Assembly: GCF_003967595.1 (NCBI RefSeq)
Contig: NZ_BIFW01000005.1
Span: 153,116 to 217,115 of the forward strand
Direction of reading: 5' to 3'
Length of the DNA stretch: 64,000 nucleotides
Origin: Companilactobacillus musae
Lineage (GTDB): Bacteria; Bacillota; Bacilli; Lactobacillales; Lactobacillaceae
Position numbers and translations under genes: made by a program. The notes beneath the pieces were generated by a model that was not told the DNA's origin, did no database searches, and worked only from the letters and a program-made list of their open reading frames with translations. This document shows positions 42,224 to 51,588 of the stretch, one piece after another; within the stretch, counting starts at the first letter, position 1, and each line of letters starts with the position of its first letter.

Positions 42224-42355
42224 TTGAAATTTGTTACTATTTCTGATTATTTCTCACTTAAAAAGTATGACAAAACTGAGCAATATTTTTTTCTTGTTAA
42301 AAAATTTAATGTCGAATCATTTTATAGAAAATTAGTTACAGAATTATTTTCATAA
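42224..42355 (+). CDS. Possible 43-residue protein
   Basis: TTG start with AGGAGA 7-8 bases upstream, then 43 codons to TAA. The product is basic with an aromatic centre (YDKTEQYFFLVKKFNVESFY). It matches no family that I recognise, and could be a remnant of a longer gene. Confidence 0.3.
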   Translation: MKFVTISDYFSLKKYDKTEQYFFLVKKFNVESFYRKLVTELFS

Positions 42356-42404
42356 ATTATTCATGAAGATAGTAGAATTATAAAGTCAGAATTATAAAAT
42401 CCAA

Positions 42405-42458
42405 AAAATCGTCAAAAATTTCTAAAGTAAAGATACTATAGAAATTTCTGGCGATTTT
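42405..42458 (-). terminator. Terminator of drmMII-like gene
   Basis: AAAATCGTCAAAAATTTCT pairs with AGAAATTTCTGGCGATTTT (one internal bulge), 30 bases after the reverse-strand stop at 42488. Confidence 0.7.
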
Positions 42459-42487
42459 AGGAAGTAACAAGATGTGAATAATTTTTT

Positions 42488-43741
42488 TTAGGGCTGTGAG
42501 TACATTCCATTTAATATATTAGAGCAAATCTTTTTTGCTAAAAGTGAAGGTACTGCATTTCCAATTTGCTGAAAAGCAGCAGTTCTAGAATTTTCGAAGA
42601 AGTAATTATCTGGGAAGGTTTGAATTCTTGCAGCTTCCCTAACAGTTATGGACCTGTTTTGTTTAACGTCGGGATGAATATAGTAATGACCATCCTTAGC
42701 AATGTGAGCAACCACAGTATGTGATTGGCTATTGCCATTAATGGCTTTAAATCTATCTAAGAATATTTGGGTTTTCTTATGAGTTTTTAAACGGGATGGC
42801 AAATCTGAATACTTTATATTTTTTCCATCCAATTTTGCCGAAGCAACTATTTTATATATTTCTAAATCAGTTTTGTTATTTGGTCTAGAAATATTTTGGG
42901 ATAGAGGTGTTGATGTATTTCTAATATGTTTTTTCACAAATTCTACAGGAGCAATATCTGAATAATTATTATTTATTTCTCCGGCAGACATGGTAGGTAA
43001 ATCTTTGAAAAGCATATTTACTGTTGGCGGAGACGCTTTGAACTTTTGAAAATTTTCAAAAAAATTGAAATCAAAATGTTTCTTATGACCAAAAATGAAT
43101 AATCGTTGTCTTTTTTGAGGAATACCATATTCAGAAGCATCTATAATCTTATGATCAACAATGTAGGGTGAGGTACTATTGATAGTTTCAAATTCTTTTA
43201 AGATTTTTGGTAGCAATTTTTTACCATCTAAATCCCTGAATGATTGAAGCCCTTTTACATTTTCTAAGATAAAGAAGTCCGGGTCGTACTTCTTTAAAAA
43301 TTTTATATAGTGCTTGTATAAATATATACGAACATCATCGTTTTTCTTCTTTTCATTTTGAGCTCTTCCAATTGTTGAATAAGCTTGACATGGAGGACCT
43401 CCAATAATACCCTGTATTTTTTTTTGATCTATTTTTTTATCAATATTTTTAAAAATAATTGGAATAGTTTTATCTGAAATTTCTTCATTTATGGTTCTGT
43501 TTAGTATTGAAGAAGGTATATTTTTTAATAAATCTGTAAAACTAATATTATTAGTCAAGTAACTATTATAAATTTGTATTTTTTTATGTTTTTTTAAATA
43601 ATAATAAGAATCTCTTAGTTGCAAAGTTTTGCAAGCATTCTTATCCATTTCAACATGAGCAATAATATTTGTTTGTGGAGATCTAAAGCCTTCGGTCAAT
43701 CCTCCTCCACCTGAAAAAAGGTCAATTATGTTTATAGTCAT
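42488..43741 (-). CDS. drmMII: C5-cytosine DNA methyltransferase, DrmMII-like
   Basis: A 417-residue DNA (cytosine-5) methyltransferase. In order: motif I IIDLFSGGGGLTEGF (SAM binding, residues 5-19), motif IV GGPPCQAYS with nucleophile Cys118, motif VI FFILENVKG, motif VIII QKRQRLFIFG, motif IX/X SITVREAARIQTFPD and QQIGNAVPSLLA. The target-recognition region is at about residues 240-340; the sequence recognised is unknown. ATG 43741 has AGAGGT upstream. It is divergent from a drmE-drmA-drmB-like operon, which points to the self-protecting methylase of a class 2 DISARM system. In the reference locus this gene lies in the same direction, downstream; here it is upstream and reversed. Confidence 0.88.
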   Translation of the reverse strand: MTINIIDLFSGGGGLTEGFRSPQTNIIAHVEMDKNACKTLQLRDSYYYLKKHKKIQIYNSYLTNNISFTDLLKNIPSSILNRTINEEISDKTIPIIFKNIDKKIDQKKIQGIIGGPPCQAYSTIGRAQNEKKKNDDVRIYLYKHYIKFLKKYDPDFFILENVKGLQSFRDLDGKKLLPKILKEFETINSTSPYIVDHKIIDASEYGIPQKRQRLFIFGHKKHFDFNFFENFQKFKASPPTVNMLFKDLPTMSAGEINNNYSDIAPVEFVKKHIRNTSTPLSQNISRPNNKTDLEIYKIVASAKLDGKNIKYSDLPSRLKTHKKTQIFLDRFKAINGNSQSHTVVAHIAKDGHYYIHPDVKQNRSITVREAARIQTFPDNYFFENSRTAAFQQIGNAVPSLLAKKICSNILNGMYSQP

Positions 43742-43849
43742 GATTTTACCTCTGAACAATTATACCAGGTATTTGTCTTAAGTGATATTTTTTATGCCAA
43801 ATTAGATTATTTAGTTTCTCAAAATAATTATTGTTAGAAACAAATAATT

Positions 43850-43882
43850 CCTTGATTTAAGAATCGGAATTCAAGGTATACT
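43850..43882 (+). promoter_or_regulatory. Candidate promoter with inverted repeat, DISARM operon
   Basis: TTGATT (43852-43857), a 19-base spacer and TATACT (43877-43882). The spacer is framed by CCTTGA (43850-43855) and TCAAGG (43871-43876), a 6-bp inverted repeat overlapping the core promoter. This geometry suggests a regulated promoter for drmE. Confidence 0.45.
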
Positions 43883-43918
43883 TTAATTAGAAAATGGTCA
43901 ATAAATGAGGAAACATAT

Positions 43919-46345
43919 ATGAATAATAGTAATGAATTAATTTCTACAAATGAACCATTTGGAACTCTTACCAGAAGTGATAAAAAAGATATTGCTCAAA
44001 TATATTCTGATAGGAATAGCAATCAATTATTTCATAATTATTTGTGCTTTGGAAATGAAAACATAAAAGAGCTATTTTTACAAATATGCCTGATGACAAT
44101 TGAAGATAATATTTCAGAAAGTGATAATAGGAAGCTATCATCTTTAAAAAAAGGTATGTTTTTAAAAAAAGTTAATGCCTCAGAAAATGAAATACCCTAC
44201 TTTAAATTTAAGGGACTAACTGAAGACACTGTTCAATTGGAAAAATTATATGAAGATAAAAAGGATAAATACGATGTTTCTTATATGAAAAATAAGGCTG
44301 AGCAAATACTAAAACCAATTGAATTATATGAAAATCGTTTACAAAATAGATATAATGCTGCTTCTGTTGAAAATTATCGAAAAAATTTGGCTAGTGTGTT
44401 ATCAATTAAAATACAGAGCTATTGGAATACAAAAAAGAGTGTGATTCTTGTTCCAAATAAATTAATCAAAAATGTAGTTAAGTTTGAATTTGATTTTCGA
44501 GGAAAAAAATATAAATTAGGACAGTTGTGCAATTGTTGGCGCATAGATGATAATGGAGATCTAAATAAGATGCCTTATTCTAATGGTTATGAGTATCCAA
44601 GTGTTATTTTAGCCAGTAATTTAGAAGGGATTCAAAATTATTTGTATAGCCAAAAAAATGCTAAAAATGTTTCTGTTTATGTATTAGGTGATAATTGGTA
44701 TAGAAATAATAATGAATATGAATTTAGAAGTTTAATAGATCTTTGCAAGAATAGATTCAAACTGAATGTAATTTCTAATATGTACTCTAGTTTTGAATCA
44801 AAACATTTAGATCTTTTTAATTATGAATCTGTAGTTAAAATTTTTGAAAATAATAAAAATATAACTAAATATGGTCTAAGGGCCATTAGATGTAATGATC
44901 AATTAAAACAATTATTAATGGAATTGAGTGAAATAAGTGATTACATCGATTCCAATCCAAGGTATTTGGGCCTATCTGTTCAATTGAAACAAATTGTTGG
45001 ATTATTATATGGACAAGTAGATAAGAATTCTGATTTTATTAATCGAAAAATTCAAGAGATTGATTATTTGAGTAGTGATTTGAATTTTAAAAATGGTGAT
45101 AAATTAAATGAAATACTATTAAAGCTTTTAAATAATAGATATGGTAGTCAAGCAAAAAAAGAAATAAAGAAAATCATTTCAAATAATAATAGTAAAATCT
45201 TGATGGTAGTGCATGATGATCTCTTGGGAGAAGCGAATAAAGAATATACACAATATAAGAATGTAGATTGCGTTTCAATTAAAAGTAAACCAAGTAATAT
45301 TTCAAACTATGACAAAATAGTTTTGATTTCACCATATACTAAGGACAGACGGAGATGGATGTATTCAAAACTAAATTGTGAGTTTTGTTTTATAATTCCA
45401 GAAATCAACGTGGAATTTTGGAAAAGAGCCTTAAAAAAAGATAAAAGAATAATAACTAAAATTAGTAAAGTAACAGAGAATTCAGACTATTCTGATCAAG
45501 AATTGGATAGGATAGAAGAGCTTTTAATGAATATTTCCTTTTATGAAAAAAAGAAAAATAAGAATGAATCTGAATATCATTTAGATAAGATAGATGAGAA
45601 TTTCTATTCAAGTATAAAAGAATCAGAGCAAATTCATTCGGCGACTTCAGAAGTAGATACATCAAATACAGTTTCTGTCAGTTATAAAGTAAAATTGATT
45701 TCTGGTAAAGAAATTCTGGGAACCGAGTACGGTACCATTTACAAAATGGAAAATGATGGAAGATGTAAGAAAGTGTTAATATCCAATTTGTCGGTAAATG
45801 ATAGAATTCTAGATTTTTCAATACCTTATTCGGATGAAGTATATAGGTTTAAGTTAAAAAGAAAAATGAAAAAGTACAAGAATGAAAGCTTTCATAATAT
45901 ACAGAATATTCAAGACATGGATTTTTACTGGAAACATGAGTTAATTGAATATGTGAAAGAGAGAAATTTATCAACATTTCAAATCAAGGAAACTTTTGAT
46001 AAATTAGGATATGACAAAAAAACCATTGGCTTTTATAGTGCATGGCTAGATTTGAATAGAATACCGATAGCACCAAGAGAACCCGATTTTATTAAATATA
46101 TTGGATTATTAATAAATAATGATGAATTATTAAAGAAGTACGAAAATTATTACAAAGCCAGCAAAGAAGTAAGAAGTAAACTTCGGGAAAAAAGAGAAGA
46201 AAAAAGAGACATCTTTGAAGGTTACACATTAAAAGAAATACAAGAAAGTAAAGTTAAAAGTTATACAGATAGAGTTAGAAATATAGAGAATCTAACCGAC
46301 TCTGCTGAAATTGTAGATAGAAATGATGCAAACAGAATTATTTAA
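43919..46345 (+). CDS. drmE: DISARM DrmE-like protein
   Basis: An 808-residue soluble, very lysine/asparagine-rich protein. I do not see strong enzymatic motifs. It has a central Rossmann-like stretch (SVILASNLEGIQNYLYS, SVYVLGDNWYRNN, KILMVVHDDLLGEA, KIVLISPYTKDRR), hints of a degenerate nucleotide-binding or helicase-like fold, and a helical charged C-terminus (KLREKREEKRDIFE). The assignment rests on length (near 800 as in DrmE), position between a C5 methylase and DrmA, and the AT-rich island. DrmE is a required component of class 2 DISARM with unknown activity. GAGGAAACATAT precedes the ATG. Operon with drmA (20-base gap). Confidence 0.7.
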   Translation: MNNSNELISTNEPFGTLTRSDKKDIAQIYSDRNSNQLFHNYLCFGNENIKELFLQICLMTIEDNISESDNRKLSSLKKGMFLKKVNASENEIPYFKFKGLTEDTVQLEKLYEDKKDKYDVSYMKNKAEQILKPIELYENRLQNRYNAASVENYRKNLASVLSIKIQSYWNTKKSVILVPNKLIKNVVKFEFDFRGKKYKLGQLCNCWRIDDNGDLNKMPYSNGYEYPSVILASNLEGIQNYLYSQKNAKNVSVYVLGDNWYRNNNEYEFRSLIDLCKNRFKLNVISNMYSSFESKHLDLFNYESVVKIFENNKNITKYGLRAIRCNDQLKQLLMELSEISDYIDSNPRYLGLSVQLKQIVGLLYGQVDKNSDFINRKIQEIDYLSSDLNFKNGDKLNEILLKLLNNRYGSQAKKEIKKIISNNNSKILMVVHDDLLGEANKEYTQYKNVDCVSIKSKPSNISNYDKIVLISPYTKDRRRWMYSKLNCEFCFIIPEINVEFWKRALKKDKRIITKISKVTENSDYSDQELDRIEELLMNISFYEKKKNKNESEYHLDKIDENFYSSIKESEQIHSATSEVDTSNTVSVSYKVKLISGKEILGTEYGTIYKMENDGRCKKVLISNLSVNDRILDFSIPYSDEVYRFKLKRKMKKYKNESFHNIQNIQDMDFYWKHELIEYVKERNLSTFQIKETFDKLGYDKKTIGFYSAWLDLNRIPIAPREPDFIKYIGLLINNDELLKKYENYYKASKEVRSKLREKREEKRDIFEGYTLKEIQESKVKSYTDRVRNIENLTDSAEIVDRNDANRII

Positions 46346-46365
46346 ATGGGGGGATTAAAGTAGAT

Positions 46366-49300
46366 ATGAAGAAGTATGAGAATCAATATCAAATAAGATC
46401 TAAATTTAACGATTCGATAAAAAGAAAAATTCTCGGTCCGGGTTCCGAGAATATTAGTTTTTTCGACGATTATGAAATAATAACGGAAAATCCTGAAAGT
46501 AGGTATACTACGGGGATACTTTATCCGATGGGGAAAAGCCATGATTTATCTGGCGAAGTTGATAGTGTTGCGTATCCTGATGAAGAATCGACCAATGTGG
46601 ACAATAGTTTTTTGCCATCGTCTATAGGAATGACTTTCTATTGCTTAATGAAAAATAGTAAGTTAAAAGTTAATATAAATTCATCTTATTACGAAACAGA
46701 AAATAATCCAAAACTAAAATTAAATGATGATCAATTTCATTTAATTGAAAATGCAATTAATGATTCTGAAATAAAAAAATATTTTAATTTCGACATAGAT
46801 GGAAAAACTATTCAGTTTGTGGATGATTTTGTAAATGAAGGAGGAGAAGAAGAAAAAAATAAAAAAATATATGAAATTCTTAATACTAGTTTGAAATCCT
46901 TGGGAGTTGACAACTCCAAAACTGAATTAAGTTCAGTTATTGATAGTCTAATTAAAATTTTAAATAATATTCAATATAACAATAAAAAAATGTATTGTAG
47001 AATACCTTTAAATGATAGTTTAAATATTGAATTTACTGGAAGTATACTTAGGACTAAAGTTTTTAAGGGAGATCTCAGCGAAAGTACTTCTATGGAATTA
47101 TTTGCTAAAAGGCAAAAAATAGAGAATCTTAATGGCGAAGTGATTTATGCTGTAACCCTTGTGTTAAGAAATCTTAGTAAAGGAAAAAGAGCAAAATCTT
47201 TTTTCCAAACGCAAATTGAGGTACCAAGTCAAGATTGTATTGACTTTAAATCATCAGAAGATATAGATATAAAGCAAATTAGTAAAATGGCTTATGATGA
47301 TAAAATGAATTTGTTTTTATATAAACGCAAAAAAACCTACGTCTTTGGTAAAGGTATTTCTGCTGAATGGATTATTAGTAATAATAAGATTCAATATGTT
47401 AGAACAACTTACCTTCCAAAATATGAAGTATTACCTATGTCATTTGACATTCCCACTTTGAAAGATGACATTCTACAAGCAGACTCTTATATTGAAGGAA
47501 ATAATGATTCAGATATTTTCAAGAGATTAGAGGCTTTTACGGATGAATATAAAAAATGGATAGATAATATATCAACTATTGAAGTTGACGAAGAATTTGA
47601 TTCTTTGAAGAATGATAATATAAAAAAATGTATCGAATGTTTTAAGAGAATGAAGTTGTCCATTGAATATTTAAAAAATAATTCTAAGGCTCTTAGAGCT
47701 TTTAAATTAGCTAATGAAGCAATGATACTACAGAGAAATAATGATGTGAAAAAAAACGATGCTGAAATGAAGGTAAATTGTTTTAAGAAACACGACTATA
47801 CATCAATGCGTGAAAATTTTAAGTGGAGGCCCTTTCAATTGGCGTTTATATTAGATTCGTTAGAATCGGTATTAAATGACAAAAGTAAAGATAGAAAAAA
47901 ATTAAATCTTATTTGGGTAAGTACAGGTGGTGGAAAAACTGAAGCGTATTTATTTGCCATTGCATTAACTATTATATTTAGAAGACTAGCACATCCTAGC
48001 AGTTATCATGGAGTGAATGCCATTATGAGATATACGTTGAGACTACTAACGGCTCAACAATTTGAGCGAGCCTCTAAATTGATAGTTTCCTTAGAATTTA
48101 TGAGAAGACAATACGAAAAATTACAAATAAATGATTTAGGTACAGAGGAAATAAGCATCGGCCTTTGGATAGGACAAAGTACTGAGTACACGTTAAAGGG
48201 TGCTAAAAAAACATTAAAAAAAATGATGGATTCAAATTCTGTTTTAAGTGCAAAGAAAAAAAATAAATTTCAAGTACTAAATTGTCCTTGGTGTGGATAC
48301 AGTTTAATTCCAAAGAAGGAAAATTTGGATTTGTCTAGAGAATGGGGATATTATCCTATAGGAACTAGAAAGCCAAAATATAATCTTTGCTGTGTGAATA
48401 AAAATTGTGAATTTTATGGTGCCTATAATCCTCAAAATGGATTACCTGTATTTGTTGTTGATGAAACAGTATATAAAAAGAGACCAAGCTTATTGTTTGG
48501 GACTGTAGACAAATTTGCACAAGCACCATTAAAAGAAGAAGTGCAGAATCTTTTTGGATCTGATGATGTCAAAAAGTATAGGAGACCTGATTTGGTAATA
48601 CAGGATGAATTGCACCTGATTTCTGGACCATTGGGAAGTATTGTTGGATTGTATGAAGCGGGATTTGATTATATTTTTAAGAAAAATTCTAATAACTTAG
48701 GGCCAAAATATATTGCGTCTACGGCAACAATCAAAAATGCTGATGATCAAGTTAAAAATATTTTTAATAGAAAAGTAGTGCAATTTCCTCCTTCAGGTAT
48801 AGATGCTTCGGATAACTTTTTTGTTAAAGAACAATCAAAAGATGAAGCATATGGTAGAAAATACATAGGAGTTATGGCAACAGGTAAAACTCAAGTTACC
48901 GCAGAAGTAAGATTAATGTCTGCAATGTTACAAGCATCTAAAGAATTGAACGTTAGTGACGAAGAAAAAGATATTTATTGGACTACGACTGGATATTTCA
49001 ACAGTATAAGGGAACTTGGAAAAGCAGCAGGACTTATCAGTGATGATGTTAGAGAATATTTGAAGAGACTAGAAAAACAGACGGGGGTAAGTGCACGATA
49101 TTTATCTTCAGATGGTAGTAAGAATGTAGAGCTAACTTCTAGAGTCGAAAGTAGTGATATTCCAGAAATATTGAAACGACTAAAAAGTAAATATAGTTCT
49201 GATATTAAAAGTAATAAATCAATTGATACATTAATTGCCTCTAACATGTTGTCAGTTGGAATTGATATAGATAGATTGAACTCCATGTTTGTTGTGGGAC

Positions 49301-49914
49301 AGCCCAAACTAAATTCTGAATATATTCAGGCCACTAGTCGTGTTGGAAGAAAATCGCTTGGTAATGTATTTACATTATACAATTCAACAAGAAGTAGAGA
49401 CCGTTCACACTATGAAACATTCCAGTCTTATCATCAAAATCTTTACAAATTTGTTGAGTCAAGTAGTGTGACGCCTTATTCTGCACCAGCTTTAAAAAAA
49501 GCTGTGGCTGCAGTAATTGTAATGATGTTACGAAATACGGTAGAAGATCTATCAGGAGATTCTTCTGCTATAGAAGTTAGTGATAAAGAATTACTTGGTA
49601 TAAAAAATGAAATACTTGAAATAATAAAAAAATCTTCAGATGCAGATTTGTATATAAAAGATGCCGATAAAATAATTTCGAATTTTATAAATAAATGGAA
49701 ATATCTGCGTGATATAACAAAAGAAAAAGAAGGAAATTTATTTTATTATAAAAATAGTACTGAAACGGCAAAAATGGAAAATAATGATAAAGATAGTATT
49801 TTATTAAAATCTTTTGAGGATCATAATGAAATAAATAATTCTGATAAGGTAACTAATGTTATGAATTCCATGAGAAATGTAGAAAATAGCTCTTATTTAT
49901 CAAAAAATGAATAG
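46366..49914 (+). CDS. drmA: DISARM helicase DrmA
   Basis: A 1182-residue SF2 helicase. The first 470 residues are family-specific. The helicase core begins with FKWRPFQLAFILDSLE (Q-like motif) and Walker A VSTGGGKTEA (near residue 520). A zinc-ribbon insertion follows (CPWCGY near 640, then CCVNKNCEF near 673). Walker B is QDELHLISGPLGS (D-E-L-H near 746). The C-terminal RecA domain has ASNMLSVGIDIDRLN and motif VI QATSRVGRKS (near 988). The D-E-L-H box, the zinc insertion and the LLFGTVDKFAQAP block are typical of DrmA. It is expected to move on DNA in the DISARM complex. A GGGGGG site precedes the ATG; drmB follows after 15 bases. Confidence 0.88.
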   Translation: MKKYENQYQIRSKFNDSIKRKILGPGSENISFFDDYEIITENPESRYTTGILYPMGKSHDLSGEVDSVAYPDEESTNVDNSFLPSSIGMTFYCLMKNSKLKVNINSSYYETENNPKLKLNDDQFHLIENAINDSEIKKYFNFDIDGKTIQFVDDFVNEGGEEEKNKKIYEILNTSLKSLGVDNSKTELSSVIDSLIKILNNIQYNNKKMYCRIPLNDSLNIEFTGSILRTKVFKGDLSESTSMELFAKRQKIENLNGEVIYAVTLVLRNLSKGKRAKSFFQTQIEVPSQDCIDFKSSEDIDIKQISKMAYDDKMNLFLYKRKKTYVFGKGISAEWIISNNKIQYVRTTYLPKYEVLPMSFDIPTLKDDILQADSYIEGNNDSDIFKRLEAFTDEYKKWIDNISTIEVDEEFDSLKNDNIKKCIECFKRMKLSIEYLKNNSKALRAFKLANEAMILQRNNDVKKNDAEMKVNCFKKHDYTSMRENFKWRPFQLAFILDSLESVLNDKSKDRKKLNLIWVSTGGGKTEAYLFAIALTIIFRRLAHPSSYHGVNAIMRYTLRLLTAQQFERASKLIVSLEFMRRQYEKLQINDLGTEEISIGLWIGQSTEYTLKGAKKTLKKMMDSNSVLSAKKKNKFQVLNCPWCGYSLIPKKENLDLSREWGYYPIGTRKPKYNLCCVNKNCEFYGAYNPQNGLPVFVVDETVYKKRPSLLFGTVDKFAQAPLKEEVQNLFGSDDVKKYRRPDLVIQDELHLISGPLGSIVGLYEAGFDYIFKKNSNNLGPKYIASTATIKNADDQVKNIFNRKVVQFPPSGIDASDNFFVKEQSKDEAYGRKYIGVMATGKTQVTAEVRLMSAMLQASKELNVSDEEKDIYWTTTGYFNSIRELGKAAGLISDDVREYLKRLEKQTGVSARYLSSDGSKNVELTSRVESSDIPEILKRLKSKYSSDIKSNKSIDTLIASNMLSVGIDIDRLNSMFVVGQPKLNSEYIQATSRVGRKSLGNVFTLYNSTRSRDRSHYETFQSYHQNLYKFVESSSVTPYSAPALKKAVAAVIVMMLRNTVEDLSGDSSAIEVSDKELLGIKNEILEIIKKSSDADLYIKDADKIISNFINKWKYLRDITKEKEGNLFYYKNSTETAKMENNDKDSILLKSFEDHNEINNSDKVTNVMNSMRNVENSSYLSKNE

Positions 49915-49929
49915 CGGGAGCAAAAGATT

Positions 49930-51588
49930 ATGGTAAAAAATGAATTTCAAATTAGACAATCTCAATTAATAACTCCATTTGGAATTGGATCACTTGTAAA
50001 TGTTAATAATCAATCCTTGATGATTAAGGATTCTCAATTTTGGAATTTTGATAATTGTAAAATATTTCATGATATTAGACTAGAAAAAGTAATGAATTCA
50101 AATGGGTTCATTGAACCGCCGGTAATGGATAATGAATCTTATGGCAGTGAATCTTATGTTCCATGTGTTAATTTCCCACAATGGTATTTTTCACCTACTG
50201 ATCACCAGTTAAAAAGATATCGTGCATGGAAAGAATTGGCGGGAACAGGAAATGAAAATTCATTTAAATATTGGCCATTTAAAAAAAATTCTAAGAGAAG
50301 AAGAGTTGAGTTAATACCCGTTAGAATTATATGTGTATGTCCTAAAGGACATGTTCAGGATTTTCCATGGATAGAATGGGTCCATCAGAATGATGATCCT
50401 CAGAATGACAACCATGAATTGGAATTATACAGTACTGGGTATAGCGGTGGAATTGATGATTTATCTGTTAAATGTACTACTTGTAATAAAAAAAGAAGTC
50501 TTAGAGGTATATTTTCAGATAAATTTAATAAAAAACTGGAACAAATGCATGTTAGCTGTAATGGAAAGTATTTGTGGAAAAAAGATGATATTGGTAGTGA
50601 ATGCAAAGAGCCATTAACCGCTATATTGAAGAATGCATCTAATTTTTATTTTCCAAATATTTCTGTTTCGGTAAATATTCCTTTCGAGAATGATGAAACA
50701 ATTGAAATTATAAAAAATGACGAAGATTTCAAAGTAGTAATGGATAAAGTCCATAAAAAAAATCTATCAAAAAGTGAAGCTAGTGAAAAACTAGATATGT
50801 TTTTGGAAGATATAGCATCACGAGTTGGAAAATCGAAGGACAAAGTCGTAGATGTAATTTTTGACAATATTCTTAATGAATCTGAAAGTAATGATATTTC
50901 TGATCAGATTATGGATTATCGCAGAGCTGAATTTGAAGTCTTATCTGGAAAACGTGATTTTGATAAAGAATCTGGAAGATTAAATATATTAGAATATGAC
51001 GATCATGATTTAAAAGGTAATGGTTTTGACTATTCTAATATCATTTCAGGGGTCACATTGGTAAAACAACTGGAAGTTGTTAATGTACTACGTAGTTTTA
51101 GTAGAATAAGATCAACTGATACTGATTCTATGAAAGAGAACTTAGAAACAACTGGAGATGAAGCTGAAGTAAAAGAAGTTTCTTTAAAGAGAGTTCAAAC
51201 TGATGGTAAGTACGTTGGCATGAGATTTTTAGGGGAAGGAATATTTATTTCTTTCAAAAAAGAATCTATTAATAAATGGGCAAATAAAGTAAAAAATACG
51301 AATATTGGTAAGAATATATATAATAAAAAAGTTAGATTTGAAGATGATAGAAAATATTTGAATCCTTCCTATTACATGATTCATACGTTTTCACATATTC
51401 TAATTAAAGAATTAAATAATTCATGTGGATATTCTTCTTCCGCGTTGAAGGAAAGACTCTATTTTTCAGAAAGTGAAGGAGAAGAAATGTATGGAATATT
51501 AATATATACTTCTAGTTCGGATTCTGAAGGTACCTTAGGCGGTTTGGTTAAACAAGGTTCGCCAGTGACTAACTCTTGTTGTAATTGA
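49930..51588 (+). CDS. drmB: DISARM DrmB (DUF1998), C-terminally truncated and fused to antisense sbcC
   Basis: A 552-codon frame. The N-terminus (RQSQLITPFGIGSLVNVN) is the DrmB signature. Zinc-ligand pairs follow in CVCPKGHVQDFPW and CTTCNKKRSL. The DUF1998 region begins near YYMIHTFSHILIKELNN and runs to YTSSSDSEGTLGGLVKQG. Family members continue for roughly 60 more residues with a cysteine-rich end. Here the last 10 residues (SPVTNSCCN) are encoded by the complement of sbcC, and the frame stops at 51588. The protein has therefore probably lost its final zinc-binding part. Whether it still functions is unknown. Start: GGGAGCAAAAGATT then ATG. Confidence 0.85.
   Translation: MVKNEFQIRQSQLITPFGIGSLVNVNNQSLMIKDSQFWNFDNCKIFHDIRLEKVMNSNGFIEPPVMDNESYGSESYVPCVNFPQWYFSPTDHQLKRYRAWKELAGTGNENSFKYWPFKKNSKRRRVELIPVRIICVCPKGHVQDFPWIEWVHQNDDPQNDNHELELYSTGYSGGIDDLSVKCTTCNKKRSLRGIFSDKFNKKLEQMHVSCNGKYLWKKDDIGSECKEPLTAILKNASNFYFPNISVSVNIPFENDETIEIIKNDEDFKVVMDKVHKKNLSKSEASEKLDMFLEDIASRVGKSKDKVVDVIFDNILNESESNDISDQIMDYRRAEFEVLSGKRDFDKESGRLNILEYDDHDLKGNGFDYSNIISGVTLVKQLEVVNVLRSFSRIRSTDTDSMKENLETTGDEAEVKEVSLKRVQTDGKYVGMRFLGEGIFISFKKESINKWANKVKNTNIGKNIYNKKVRFEDDRKYLNPSYYMIHTFSHILIKELNNSCGYSSSALKERLYFSESEGEEMYGILIYTSSSDSEGTLGGLVKQGSPVTNSCCN

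Larger units (their letters stand above)
41840..42487. other. AT-rich gap at left edge of DISARM-like island
   Basis: 648 bp with no gene of normal length. It contains one 43-codon ORF with a ribosome site (42224-42355) and the terminator of the methyltransferase gene (42405-42458). No integrase, tRNA or obvious attachment repeat is seen. AT content rises here relative to the helicase gene, so the island boundary probably falls within this gap. Confidence 0.5.

Noticed and set aside
46366..49914. BREX, Druantia or type I/III restriction helicase instead of DrmA
   Set aside because: No PglZ, BrxC, DruE-like or specificity subunit is present, and the D-E-L-H box, zinc insertion and neighbouring DUF1998 protein fit DrmA better.
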